This document shows positions 48,226 to 59,360 of a DNA stretch of 64,000 nucleotides, piece after piece. Each line of letters starts with the position of its first letter. Position 1 is the first letter of the stretch. The translations under genes and the position numbers were made by a program. The notes under the pieces are model-generated. The model was not told the DNA's origin and searched no databases. It worked only from the letters and a program-made list of their open reading frames with translations. Source of the DNA: Bemisia tabaci (lineage: Eukaryota > Arthropoda > Insecta > Hemiptera > Aleyrodidae); NCBI RefSeq assembly GCF_918797505.1, contig NC_092801.1:39176517-39240516 (forward strand), read 5' to 3'.

Positions 48226-48754
48226 TTTTCTGATGGAGAGTTCTTGCTGACAGGCGCCGACGAACAGGCCCCTCGTCCTTTACTTCCTTAAAAGATCCCT
48301 TTTCGATAACTGGGATTCGTTTGAAATCTGGCAGCAGAAGCGTTGGGCTTCCGGTGAAAGGAATGCCTCGTAATGATGATATTTCCTTTTCATTCAGGAG
48401 ACCGCTTTGCGTCTTTTGCTTAGCCCGAGTAATTAACACCAACATCGGGAAAACGGGAAGAGGACCGCGGCGCTAAGCTCCACCCGGGAAAACAAGAATG
48501 CCGCTGTAATTGAACCAGTTACCGACCCCCTTTCACGAATTTACCACCCCCATTTGAGCACTTTTTCCGCGACGTTTTTTTTAGTATATTGGCGATGCAT
48601 TTTCACAGCGATAGGTTTCCTTCTCTTATCGGTGGGCTCTTGGCGTCTTGCGGGGTTTTTAACCGTGTCATATAGTTCATTTCCATAAAAATGGTAATGT
48701 CTAGTCAACTTACTGCAGTGGAAAGAGCTCAAGTTTAGAAATATTCTTTAAATA

Positions 48755-49400
48755 TTTTCAAAATTGAAGGCGCGATGGCGCGAAGCGTGAACTCGCAATG
48801 CTTCGCTTTCATGCTGCCACTGAGGTGTCGCCCGGATTCGAAAGAAAATTTAAATTACAAGGCCCGGATAAGTATTTTATATATTTGTCTATGTTGCTCA
48901 CGTAGTCCTTAAAGCACCGTTACAAACCAGACAAACGGAAACAACAAAATATGGAAATAGATCAAGGGATTGGAAGCGTGTTGAAGACGGCGCAGAGATA
49001 CAACTATTCGAACTTGATGGATGTCCGTGTTGCGTCTGCAAAATTGAAGGCGCGATGGCGCGAAGCGTGAACTCGCAATGCTCCGCTTTTATGCTGCCAA
49101 TGCGGTGTCGCTCGGATTCGATAGAAAATTTAAATAATAAGGCCCGGATAAGTATTTTCTATCTTTGCCTATGTTGCTCACATAGCCCTCAGAGCACCAC
49201 TCTAAATAAGACAAACGGTAGCAACAAAATATGGAAATAGAACAACGGAAAGGAAGCGTGTTGATGACAGCGCAGAGATACAACTATTCGTACTCGATGG
49301 ATGTCCGTATTGCATTTGCAAAATTGAAGGCGCGATGACGTGAGACGAGGCTTGAGGAGATATAGCATTATAAAAAGGAAACGAATTTCGAGTGATATTC
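48755..49400. repeat. Tandem repeat family H, about 2.3 units
   Basis: AAATTGAAGGCGCGATGGCG occurs at about 48760 and 49040, and a diverged version at about 49320. Period roughly 280 bases. It ends shortly before a poly-T run. Confidence 0.75.
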
Positions 49401-49455
49401 AACAGTGCAACTTTCAACAAGTGCAACAAGTTAGGCCGCTTATAGTGATTCTATT

Positions 49456-49458
<3 letters not shown>

Positions 49459-49497
<39 letters not shown>
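49459..49497. repeat. Poly-T run of about 38 bases
   Basis: Long homopolymer following family H sequence. It could be the A-tail of a minus-strand retroposed sequence, or slippage. Confidence 0.7.
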
Positions 49498-50534
49498 GAA
49501 AAATATTTTAATGTCTCGAGAAAATATTGTCTTTGCGCACATAAGAGTCTTAAAACAGGATATTCGCATAATTGTACTTGAATTATTCTTATTGAGAAAG
49601 AAATGAGAAGAACCCCAGAGCAAACCCGTGTCCTGTTGAGTTCTTCACACTTATGCGGTGTTCCTTCCTGTATACGAACGTGAGTGGGGTTGGGAAAAAA
49701 TCAATTAATTGACGCAGAGAAGAGAACGGAGACTTGCGCTACGCCGCGATGCGACGCTGGGAGCCGGGCTTTATCATTAACCGCAACTCTCATTGATTTA
49801 GCACGTAATTCAGTGACGCATCCGATCGCCAGATGAGTGTTGAATCTTCCTTGCAGAGTAGGTGGCAACTCAAAGCTACGACCCTCGCTGCCATCCTTGC
49901 CAAAGAATATTCACCGATTGAATGGAGTGTAACTAGAGAAGATAATTATTTTTACGACTCTGTGCTAACAATTGGGATGTTGCATGTGTTAGGAATTTGC
50001 AATTTGACTATTGCTTGATATAGAGGTGGACTCTCAGAATAGCGTGGGATATCCCCTCCATTTTGGCCTCAACTTGAGAGCTTTTTTTGAGCTTGGGAGT
50101 TAATTTCAGAGGAAACCAGTGGCTACATCGTGTTTCTAACACGTGTATGTTCTCAAAAACAAATGGAGGGCATAGGTGAGATTTGAATGATGCGAGTTGG
50201 ACATTTTAATTTTATTTTTCAGGAATTGTGGCATCGACGCGCGAGTAAATCAAGTGGAAGACGCCGGGGCAAAAATGATAAGGTTATTGATGTCACGGAG
50301 CAATAGTGCCAACAATAAATTAATCCCGACTGAGAATGGAGTCGCGTACTGCAGAGCGCGCTGCGCTGCGGCTGGCGAAGGTTAGGACGCGAGTAATTGC
50401 ACAGTTTTGCTGAGCACATAGTTATCGCCGCGAAAATTACCGTACGCAGATAGAAAGTTATAAACAATTATCATTATAAATATCCCGGTTGCCGGGTATT
50501 AATTCCAATTATCCCAGTGCAAAACACACTGCCA

Positions 50535-50789
50535 CTCCGCCGTGCTTGCGAAGAACATCATATGCACCTCAAAATTTTGCCAAATTTCCCTTAATAAAAT
50601 TACAATTCAAAGATAGAATTGCGAATTTTTTCTTGCCAATTTTTCAAGGAGCCTCATTTGCAATTTAATCTAAACTATCTACAAATTTGAAGGAAAAATT
50701 TTCGTAATCTTTTACAAACATTAATATTTGATTTAAGGAAATCTGGCAACGTTGGAATGGATATACGGCGTTTTCCCTCGACACGGCAG
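50535..50789. mobile_element. MITE family A, copy A7 (old)
   Basis: Decayed termini (CTCCGCCGTGCTTGCGAAGA; right end GTTTTCCCTCGACACGGCAG). The length of 255 bases and the core CTGGCAACGTTGG still match the family. Confidence 0.7.
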
Positions 50790-51079
50790 CATTGCACCCC
50801 GGTTGGAATAGAGCCGCGCTAGGAATATTCTTATGCTGGTTAATTAGTGCGCCGGCGCAGTGTGTTTTTTCGCCGTTTTATGGTGTTTTGATACAAACCT
50901 GTGAGTCGTTAACCGACTGAGCTCTTGAATCATGAGCCGTGTCGTTATGACGTCACAGCTTTGAGAAAAATATAGAATTCGTATGGACGAGAATTGTGTA
51001 TTATGCGTCGTCTTCGCAGACTGTGTCATCTGATGCATCTCATGCTGTGTATCTTATGACACATGCATATACTGTGTAT

Positions 51080-51640
51080 CTTATGTGTTTATCGCTTTGT
51101 CTATCAATATTAATAATCAGCCCACTGCTTTCGATTTCTAATAAATCTTCATCATTCGTATCATATTCATACGTTGAAGTCCTTTATCCTGAGTCTAACT
51201 GTATGATCTCTCGTAGGTTGTCATTAGTTTGTCTATCATTTGCCTCCTTCGTCCATTGAAAGAACCCGCTTCCGATAAAACGCTGAAAAAAAATGGTACT
51301 GATTTCACATTCTGGATGTAAAAAAGTGTACGACACCTCACAAAACCCTAAATAAACCGCCACTGTAGTTAGTTTTACATCTTGACATTGCTAAAGTATC
51401 TGCTATAATCGCGGTTAATTCAGCGTTTTGTGAGGTGTCACACACTTTTTGACACCCAGAATGTTAAATCAGCATCATTTCTTTTCCGATAAAGAATCGA
51501 CCTATGTTCCCTTTGTCTTAATTGTCTATAGCTTTGTCTATCGATTTCAATTATGAGCTCGCTGCTTCCGATTTCAAGTGCATCCTCATTATTTGTACAT
51601 CATTTGTATCATCTTGATACGTCGAAGCCCTACGCCCTGA
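51080..51640. mobile_element. Family F half-copies around a G-like foldback
   Basis: CGCTTTGTCTATCAATATTA at 51090 and GCTTTGTCTATCGATTTC at about 51530 are family F ends. Between them, about 51282-51490, lies a foldback with GTGTACGACACCTCACAAAA and its inverse. The segment AATCTTCATCATTCGTATC also recurs in similar form near 51585. Confidence 0.5.
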
Positions 51641-52500
51641 GCTGTGAGCCGAGGGTTAATGGCATAAGTTAGGTCGGATCGGCGATAGTGGTGGAAACTA
51701 TAAATTGTGGCGATTAGAACGGTGCGGCCGGTGCGTGAGAGCCAACTGAAATTGAGACGCAGTGACCCAGCTCGGCGGCGATGAATAATTTAACAGATCA
51801 TAAAATAACCCGCGCCGCGTCCGCAGTGTGAGTGTCGGGCGTCTGTGTACGTGTTGAAAACCGGCGCAATTAGCTTTAATACGATTTCAATTATTGTTCC
51901 CGCTCCTGCGCCGAGGATGCGGCCGCGCGTCTGCGCATGCGCAGGAGTCTCACGCGCCGCCCTCCGATTGGTCAGCCCCGGAGCGAGGGCCCGTGCAATC
52001 ATCGCGGAGAAATTATGCAGTGAGAAATAACGAGAGGAAGCCGGCACTCCCCAAATCCACGATCCTAAGCGCCCTGAGAGAAAAAACTTCGATTCGAGGG
52101 TTCATTTGAAATGGTTCAAATCGAAAACCAAAGTTTCTTGGTAAAAGTAACCAAAATTTTTGGTCATAGGAATCGAATTTGGGAATCGTTCAACTGCCGT
52201 GTCACGGAAAAAGAGCAATAAAAGCATTCTGGGATGAGCCTCGAAAGCCATTTGATGAGCCACTACATCAGAGCATGTGCTATTGAGGCTCATTAGTTGC
52301 GATTCTTGAAACTTGGCAACACTGTTTTTCCTCAATTTAAATCTATGTGAAAAAAATCGAAATCAACAAAAACGCGTCTAAATAGAAAACAGCCGATCGC
52401 TTCTCTATTACGAACGTATTCAAGTTGTCTCGTGTGTTTATCATTCAATTAGCAGTTGCAGCTGCAGTATGCAGTTTCGTTTGAAATTTTTTGAAGCAGA

Positions 52501-52643
52501 ATTGGACTACATTTTGCAATTAGGAACTACAAATTCTGGCTCAATCGTAAAAACACGCATGTGCGAAGGGAAACTAATAGTACATACGTTTTTTCTACTG
52601 TGAGCCAGAAATTACAGTTCCTAATTGCAAAATGCAGTCCAAT
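52501..52643. mobile_element. Foldback family E, copy E3
   Basis: ATTGGACTACATTTTGCAA and inverse, 143 bases, with intact termini on both sides. Confidence 0.8.
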
Positions 52644-52736
52644 TATGTCCAATGTTTCATTCGCATGAGACCTGAACAGCTTTATTCTAATGCGTCAATC
52701 TACTTGCAAACAATGTCACCGCGTTAATCGCACTTA

Positions 52737-52989
52737 CTGTCGTGCTAAGGAAGAACGCCGTATGAGCCAACGGGCGTTGCCAAATTTCCTTCGACAAATC
52801 ACGAACTTTCAGGAAAATTTGTGGACATTTCTCTTCCGATTTTTCAGAGGATTTCGTGCGTAATTTGATCTAAAAAGTCTGAAAAATTCATGGAAAAAGA
52901 TTCATAACTGTCTTCCAAAATGAATATATTCTGGGAGGAAATTCGGCAACTGTCGAATGCTCATACGGCGTTTTTGCTTAGCACGGCAG
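52737..52989. mobile_element. MITE family A, copy A8 (TA duplication)
   Basis: Exactly 253 bases like A1, with TA at 52735-52736 and 52990-52991. Left end CTGTCGTGCTAAGGAAGAAC, right end GTTTTTGCTTAGCACGGCAG. Confidence 0.85.
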
Positions 52990-53497
52990 TACCTCGGTGC
53001 ACAGTTCACAGCCGTGAGTTAGGTGTCACGGGGTCAAGCCCATGCAGCACCCGAGCCCAATTCAATCACAGAATCCGACTCCAGCATTGCATCCCGATCG
53101 ATATATCGATCTATCGAGACGGGTGACCTGGGCCCGGTGAAAAAATCGATGCATCGATCGATGGGAACGATGAGCGGTCAATTGACGACAGGAGATGACC
53201 CTACAGGAAGCGAATAGTTACAGCCGAGTTGTTTGTTTCAACTGTCTGTTTCCGCTCACACACAATAGAGAGCGCGCGAATCATTTTCATTCATAATAAT
53301 CGCTCCATTCATGCTATTTATTCAATCAATCAACATTCAGCCGACCTTCCTCCCCCGAGAGTCTCATTGTTTCAATCACAACCGCCGTGGACCCGATCAG
53401 CGATACTCGTCTCGTCGCTTTAACCTAGAACTTTTTTTAAAAAAACTATTTTTTCTTCTTCATATAAAACACAAACCACAACCTTCTTTGAATAACA

Positions 53498-53643
53498 ATT
53501 GGACTACATTTTCCAATTGGGAACTATAAATTCTAGCCCGGTTTAAAAACAACGTATATGTGCTATTAGTTTCCCTATGCACATAAGTGTTTTTCCAGCA
53601 GAGCCAGAATTAATAGTGCCAAATTGCAAAATGCAGTCCAATT
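53498..53643. mobile_element. Foldback family E, copy E4
   Basis: ATTGGACTACATTTTCCAA to TGCAAAATGCAGTCCAATT. The centre is in the opposite orientation to E1. Confidence 0.78.
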
Positions 53644-53737
53644 CTAAAAAGCATGATCCACTTTATCATAAAAAATATCCGGGGCTCCCATTCCATGTCC
53701 GTCAAAAGTTCCGGGATTCGGACCTTTTTTGTTCCAA

Positions 53738-53863
53738 TTGGACGTATTTCAACCAAACGGAACTATGTGCATTAAGACATGAGCCCCGAGACCCATGAGA
53801 ATATATGCATAACAAGGCTCACGTCATAATGCACATAGTTCCGTTTGACAGAAGTACGATCAA
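53738..53863. mobile_element. Foldback family I, copy I3, nested in J2
   Basis: TTGGACGTATTTCAACCAAA type ends. It interrupts J2; the matching J1 sequence is continuous at the same point (CTAATTTCTCCC). Confidence 0.8.
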
Positions 53864-53973
53864 TTTCTCCCATTCCATGACTGTCAAAAGTTCGGGGATT
53901 CCTTTTCGATTTTTTCAAAAGTTCCGAAGAAAGTTCTGGAAAACGAAAAGCTCCGGTACATTTTGGGAATTTC

Positions 53974-54285
53974 TAGAGTCCCTTTATACTGAGAGTCAAG
54001 ACAACACCCCTCATGGAGTCACAAACGGGAATAAAGATTACACAAATTGAACGTTTTTCGTAATCTTTGATCGGCTCATTCTTAAATTCCTTTCTCCGTT
54101 CCTTCTCTCATTCCGTTTGTTCCTTGTCGAACCCGAAATTCCTCGGTCCATTCCAGATTATAATCTTTGCAATTGGTGAAAATGTAATCTTTATTCCCGT
54201 TTGTGACACTGTGAAGGCCTAAAATCCGGTTGACCAATCAGAAATGGATTTGCATTGTCTTGACTCTCAGTATAAAGGGACTCTA
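53974..54285. mobile_element. hAT-like MITE K, 31-base perfect TIR
   Basis: The ends are TAGAGTCCCTTTATACTGAG (and 11 more bases) and the exact reverse complement. GGAATTTC occurs directly before (53966-53973) and directly after (54286-54293), an 8-base duplication typical of hAT elements. The interior of 250 bases codes for nothing. Confidence 0.9.
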
Positions 54286-55410
54286 GGAATTTCCAAAGTT
54301 CCGGGAAAAATTCACGAAATTTCAAAAGTTCCGGAATTCGGAACTAGTTCCGGAATTCGGAACTAGTTCCGGGAAATGAAAGCATTGGAAATGTCGGTCC
54401 CTTATCTGAAGTTCAGCACCTGAAATTCCCAAATTTTTTTATGACTGCAAAATTTCCTGAAAAGTAGCGTAGGATTCAAAACTTAACTTTTGCCTCGCCC
54501 GATTATATGGATTAGATGTTTTTATTAGAGACTTTTTGCCAACTTCGGCTCAGAAAATATGGAGGGTGAGTTCAAATACAAAAATTTAGATTATGAACTT
54601 AATCTTAATATATGTAATAAAAAAATATAAGCCGTTTTTTGTATGCACGTTTGTGTCGATTTGTCTCCTCATAACTCCTTCCATTAACCAATCAAAAAAC
54701 CCCGGTCAAATTTACATTACTTGATGTAGAACAAGTCTCAGTGTTAGCCACTCTTGATGAGAATAGGGCTCCAGGTCGAAAACCCTTTCCAAATGTGCAT
54801 CTTTACTTTGAGACAGTAATTTCCGATTTCCGTTCACGATGAAATACCCACAACTCACTGCTTCTTTCTACAAGGTTTCTGAGCAATTAATGACCTGTTA
54901 AAGGGTAAAAATTAATAGCCGCCCTTGTCCTAGAAATGAAAGAAAATATGTTTGAGATAGAAACCACTTGAGTAAATAAGAAAGAATAGCGGATATTTCA
55001 GAATCGGTCGACTTTTAATGACTGTCAAGAGGGTTTGATGAATTTCGGAAGGGGCGTTCGAACTGAGACACGAAAGCAGAAAGAAAAACACTCGGAGTGA
55101 AGACATTGAGCCTCGACGTGTGTCAAAAACAGCGCTTGTTATAATTAGGTTGCTTTTCCTTCAGGTTGTAGTATCTCCGCGGTGTGGTCATGTTGGCCTT
55201 AAAAATTGTTCCGAAATAAGTTGGCAAGCCCATGTTTCCTTGTGTGTTTTGATCTGAAAATTGTTTAAAATGGTCCTAGGAATATAATGCATATCGACGG
55301 TCAAAATGCAAAACCACATATCTCCGAACACGCTAGGACAAGACGACCAGTCTAACTTTATTTTTTCCTTAAGGAACTACCAACATAATTTCTTGAAAAC
55401 TTCCTTGAGA

Positions 55411-55610
55411 TGAATCACTAAATACAAAAAGAGCAAATGTCCAGAAAACCAAATTGTTCAGGAGACACAAAAAACTGTTTATTTCGTGGTAGATATTTTT
55501 TGGAAAGTCGTTATGTTTAAAAAATATCTACCACGAAATAAACAGTTTTTTGTGTCTCCTGAACAATTTGGTTTTCTGGGCATGTGCCCTTTTTGTATTT
55601 AGCGATTCAG
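55411..55610. repeat. Long near-perfect hairpin, arms about 90 bases
   Basis: Left arm 55411-55502 (TGAATCACTAAATACAAAAA to GATATTTTTTGG) pairs with right arm 55516-55610 across a short spacer with only a few mismatches. I saw no second copy in this window, unlike the MITE families. Confidence 0.8.
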
Positions 55611-55827
55611 ATATCTTCAATGTTATCAGATTGTTCTGTATAAATTTCAAGCTGTGGAGGTTGGCTTGCTCTTCTTAGAAAAAATAAAATAGAGTGGAAA
55701 TTTTGAAATGCTGAAACGTAGATACGTGGTTCCACACTTTGGTCATCGCTATTTTGAATCAGCTCAGTTTCCTACGAATTTTTCCATCACAAACCTAATT
55801 CAAATCGGTTAATTATCAATTGAAATT

Positions 55828-56106
55828 CATTATGCAATTAGGGTCTACAGTTTTTGGCTAATTTATGAAAGGACTTATCTCCATAGAGTAACTAATGGCA
55901 GATTTTGTAAATTGTTATAAATTTTTTAAAATTGTGGTTCCTCATTACAGACCTACTTCAAATTGATTAAATATCAATTGCACTCCATTTTGCAATTAGA
56001 AACAACAATTTCTGACTCATATATGAAAGTACTTTTCTCCGTAGAGTGACTAATGGCAGATACGTTGTTTCTTTATTTCAGTAGTTTCTGACTGGAAAAT
56101 TTGGTC
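55828..56106. mobile_element. Decayed family E copies (one half, one nearly complete)
   Basis: Two old units: a left half at about 55828-55910 (CATTATGCAATTAGGGTC) and a fuller unit at about 55977-56106 (TTGCACTCCATTTTGCAATT to AAATTTGGTCCAAT). Confidence 0.5.
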
Positions 56107-56968
56107 CAATGGAGAATTTGCAAGGGTCTGAAATTTGATGAATTTCCTGTTTAAGTGGAATCCTCTGAGTGAACTGAACACGAAGATACCCTTGATTCAT
56201 AAATTGAGCGATTATTAGAGGAGATATGACAAAATAACCAGTTCTGCTAAATTACATGTGTTTAAATGGGAAATGCCGCCAGATGACGTCACAAGGCGGC
56301 GCATTTTCTCACTTTTAAATCAATTTTTCTCCAATTTCCCATGTCAGAAAAAAATTATGAAAAATATTGCGAACTCAGCTCATTAGGCACTTTCAGATGA
56401 AGCAATAAAAAAATTGCGTGCAAATTCTCCATTGTGTTCAAATGGCGTAAAAAACCTTGGCCCCATATGAATTTAAGTTTTCTTCCGTGGCGTTTATTTG
56501 AATAAAATACGGAACAGTCTTGAAAATGAATTTGGAAATTATGACCTATCATTGCCCTTGGCAACAGAGCGGAGACCACCAGAAAAGTGGACCTCGTAGC
56601 CCCTCTTTGAGAGAGGAAGGTGCGGTGTGGTGACACCTGTTCTTTTTCCACGGGGGGCCGCTCGTGGCGCAGGGGGCGGGCCGCGCCGAGGGGGTGGCAG
56701 GGGGGCTATTGATAATCCCGAACAAAGCCAGGCAAGGAAGTGTTGAGCAAATATTTATACTCTTTCGGAAAAATATTAATGAAAGAGTTGCGATGTAATT
56801 TAAAAGTCTGCGCCTAAATGAACGACGGCTTTGAATCAATAGCTCGTTCATATTCCGCGGCGCGGCGAGGGGGGCGGGGGGGGGGTGATAGAGTTGTAAA
56901 TGACCTGGTAAAAGAAACGCCTGTCGAGAGATGTCTCGAAACTTCCAGGTTAAATGCCTCACGGCTAA

Positions 56969-57182
56969 CACGGAAAAAAATATCACAATCAAGGTTCGGA
57001 TCGCACATCTGAAACTTCAGTTCTCACATCTGAAGTACTTCAGATGTAAGAACTGAGGTTTCAGATGTCAGACCTGAACTTCGGAAGCTAGACCTTAAGT
57101 GTTCAGATGCTCAATCCGGAAACTTCAGAAATGCATAAGACCTAAACTTCGGGTCCCACGCACGAAGTGTTTTTCTCCGCGC
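56969..57182. mobile_element. Foldback family Z, copy Z2
   Basis: CACGGAAAAAAATATC to TGTTTTTCTCCGCG. It keeps the CATCTGAAGTACTTCAGATG core and the right arm, and has lost most of the left arm. Confidence 0.72.
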
Positions 57183-57632
57183 ACCTAGCCGATTTTGGCG
57201 CTAGACATTACAGTAGTTCCACCAGTCAGAGGTATGGTTGAGACAGCCGAAAGTGTGGTTAGATCAACCATACCTCTGCTCCGCACAACGCATAAAACCA
57301 CTTCTTCTGAAAATTATACTATTTATACAAAGACTGATTTATACAATGATTCAACCTGTAATTATCAGGCGAAGTAATCTCACACGCGCGCCTTCATTTG
57401 CGAATGATGCAACAATATGCACGGGAGTTGAAGAATTGTATCACCTCGCCTGGTCAAAGAAACCGCATTCCGCATATCGCCAAGTGTAACCGAGTGAAAT
57501 TTCAGTGATGACAACGAGAGTTTCCTTGTCGTGACACTAGGTTTCCTTATTTTGATTAATGTTATGTTTGATTATCATATTAATTTTGTCGTGGCAAGGG
57601 AACTTTAGTTTGCACAAATAAAATGTTACCCG

Positions 57633-57862
57633 CACTGGAAAAAGAAACCGCTTGGATCTAGAGTCCAGACTCTTGAAAACAATGACAAGACAAAATACTC
57701 TTGATTCAATCGGATTTTTACTTGAATCAAAAGGAAATCCGCATAATTTAAGAGGCTGGGTTCTTGATTTAAGCAAAAATCCGATTGAATCAAGAGTATT
57801 TTTTCTTGTCATTGTTTTCAAGATTCTGGACTCTAGATCCAAGTTGTTTTTTTTTTTCAGTG
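57633..57862. mobile_element. MITE family C, copy C5
   Basis: CACTGGAAAAAGAAACCG to TTTTTTTTCAGTG. CG on both flanks as a 2-base duplication. The two arms are nearly perfect complements. Confidence 0.82.
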
Positions 57863-58435
57863 CGCCGCGCCGCCTTAAGTCGTAGCAAACGTCGAATCGA
57901 AAATTTCAACCATAATTACGAACGTTCTTCTGTATCACTCGAATCCTTTAAGACAGCTTCTCGCAAAATTCGACAACAGAGGGTGAATCTATTTCGATAA
58001 TTAAGTTTTCAAGTCCCCCGCGCCCTGTCAAAAGGTGTTATTTCTAGACGCGGCAAACACCCCTTTTTTCTGCTTTTGTTTCAGCCCGATTAGAAATACG
58101 ACTCGGAAAAACACTTCCGAGTGTTTGCTGAGTGGTGTTTGCGATTGTTATTTCGATTAGCGGTCGTCTGTGAAGTGTGAGCGCCTGAGTGGTGCCTTTG
58201 CCCTTCAAGTCAAATCCCTCTAATTCATAACCTCATGATGTAGCTTTGAAAGCACTAAGTACCACAAACAAGGAGACACATTTCATTGGTATTTTGGCTA
58301 TGGTAGAAGCTTTTTCCTCGTGAAGCTTACGGATGATTAAGATCAAATTGCAAATAAATTTCGCTGACAAATCGGAGAGTTAAATATACACAGATTTTCC
58401 TGAAAATTCGCGTCCCATGAACAGAGGATACATTT

Positions 58436-58905
58436 GAGGGGCTTGGAGGTCTAGGCGCATAAGCCCAGTTACTGCTTTTTCCAGAAATACGTGTTTGAAG
58501 TTTCGAGATTACATGGATCCTTATGCCGGAAAGAAAGTTAAAACTGACTTTTCGATGCTCAAAAATAGAACTTTGAGGGCGACTTTTCCACAAAATATGC
58601 TTTAGGACTAGTTGTACTTCAAATAATTCATGACTCGTTTTTAAAAAAAAATTTTAAAAAAAACTGCACTTATGCATCTTATCCTCCTAACTTCTCAATT
58701 GAGCTACCTTTCGCAGTTGGGAGCTAAAATTTCTGGCTCATTTGTAGGAATACTTATGTGCATAGAGGAACTAATGGTACATACGTTGTTCTTAAACTGG
58801 GCCAAATTTGTAGTTCCCGATTGTATCAAGACTAGTTTTACTTGATATCATTATTATCTTAGTTTTTTCAAAAACTGCACTTGTCCTCCGAGCCCCTCAT
58901 TTTTG
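58436..58905. mobile_element. Foldback family P, copy P2, split
   Basis: GAGGGGCTTGGAGGTCTAGG at the left; the centre is in reverse orientation to P1. The right end appears twice, before and after a decayed E copy (CTGCACTTATGCATC; CTGCACTTGTCCTCCGAGC). Confidence 0.6.
58692..58830. mobile_element. Decayed family E copy next to P2
   Basis: TTGAGCTACCTTTCGCAGTT on the left, the characteristic centre ATACTTATGTGCATAGAGG, and AATTTGTAGTTCCCGATTG on the right. Confidence 0.55.
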
Positions 58906-58955
58906 GTAACGTCTGAAGGCTCATACGGCGTTCTTTCTTTGCTCGCGCAAGTAAT
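58905..58955. mobile_element. Family A right-end fragment
   Basis: GGTAACGTCTGAAGGCTCAT followed by ACGGCGTTCTTTCTTTGC matches the last 50 bases of family A. The left part is missing. Confidence 0.5.
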
Positions 58956-59032
58956 CTCCTTATGTACGTACTCAAATTCGAGTGGGGTTAGAACAATGAG
59001 GGCATGAAAAATGAAATGAGGATCTCACTCAC

Positions 59033-59166
59033 CGGAGAGATGTCCATTTTCGTAAGTTGAGTAGTCTCCATTCTCCATGCGGTGCTTTTTGAGCTGTTGA
59101 CTAAGATGCGAGGCGGCCAGTGAGAGTCCTACGGGCGCCCTTTTTGGTGGTCGTCCGGGTCTGGAG
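59033..59166 (-). CDS. dac: dachshund internal exon carrying RPGRPPKR
   Basis: Read on the minus strand, this 134-base exon follows a good acceptor (pyrimidine-rich tract ending TTGCAG) and ends at the donor CCG|GTGAGTGAG. It encodes SRPGRPPKRAPVGLSLAASH, then a lysine-rich QLKKHRMENGDY, then STYENGHLS. In Dachshund proteins the RPGRPPKR segment lies just C-terminal to the DACH-box-N (Ski/Sno/Dac DNA-binding fold) and resembles an AT-hook; the later KK..ENGD block also fits insect Dac. Dac is a nuclear transcription cofactor of the retinal-determination and limb-patterning network, acting with Eyes absent and Sine oculis. The exon begins with the last base of a codon and ends with the first base of one, which matches the next exon at 21154. 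The DACH-box exons themselves must lie beyond 64000. The family assignment comes from remembered motifs and no search was run. Confidence 0.9.
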
Positions 59167-59360
59167 CTGCAACGTGAAAGAGAGTTACTGTTGTAAAAGC
59201 AAAAAGCAAGACCTACACTGGCAAGCACTTCTTCATTTTATTTGTGTGGCTTCCTTGCAGCTCAGCCGTATAAAAACGCAGAAAAAGTGAAATTGATTCT
59301 TTAACAATTTTATACAATGGAAAAAATGCTAACTTAACCACCCTTGTTACTAAGTTATAA

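Larger units (their letters stand above)
53685..54385. mobile_element. Family J element, copy J2 with two nested insertions
   Basis: Same layout as J1 (CATTCCATGTCCGTCAAAAG to ACTAGTTCCGGGAAATG) but split by I3 and by the hAT-like element K. A short duplication GGAATTCGGAACTAGTTCC lies at its right end. Confidence 0.72.
21155..59032 (-). other. dac: dac intron of about 37.9 kb
   Basis: It lies between the donor at 59032 and the acceptor at 21155, split if the 38487-38552 exon is real. It contains the LINE, the tandem-repeat loci and most MITE copies. Stretches where I see only unremarkable intron sequence include 27000-28050, 29735-30830, 34000-34830, 35555-36600, 36850-37460, 42430-43290, 45270-46100, 46920-48060, 49625-50530, 54400-55370 and 56110-56960. 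Developmental genes often carry intronic enhancers, but none can be named from this sequence. Confidence 0.75.

Noticed and set aside
57537..57885. Paired open frames on both strands (LESRLLKTMTR...)
   Set aside because: Product of the palindromic family C; the same frames appear in C1, C2 and C5 on both strands.
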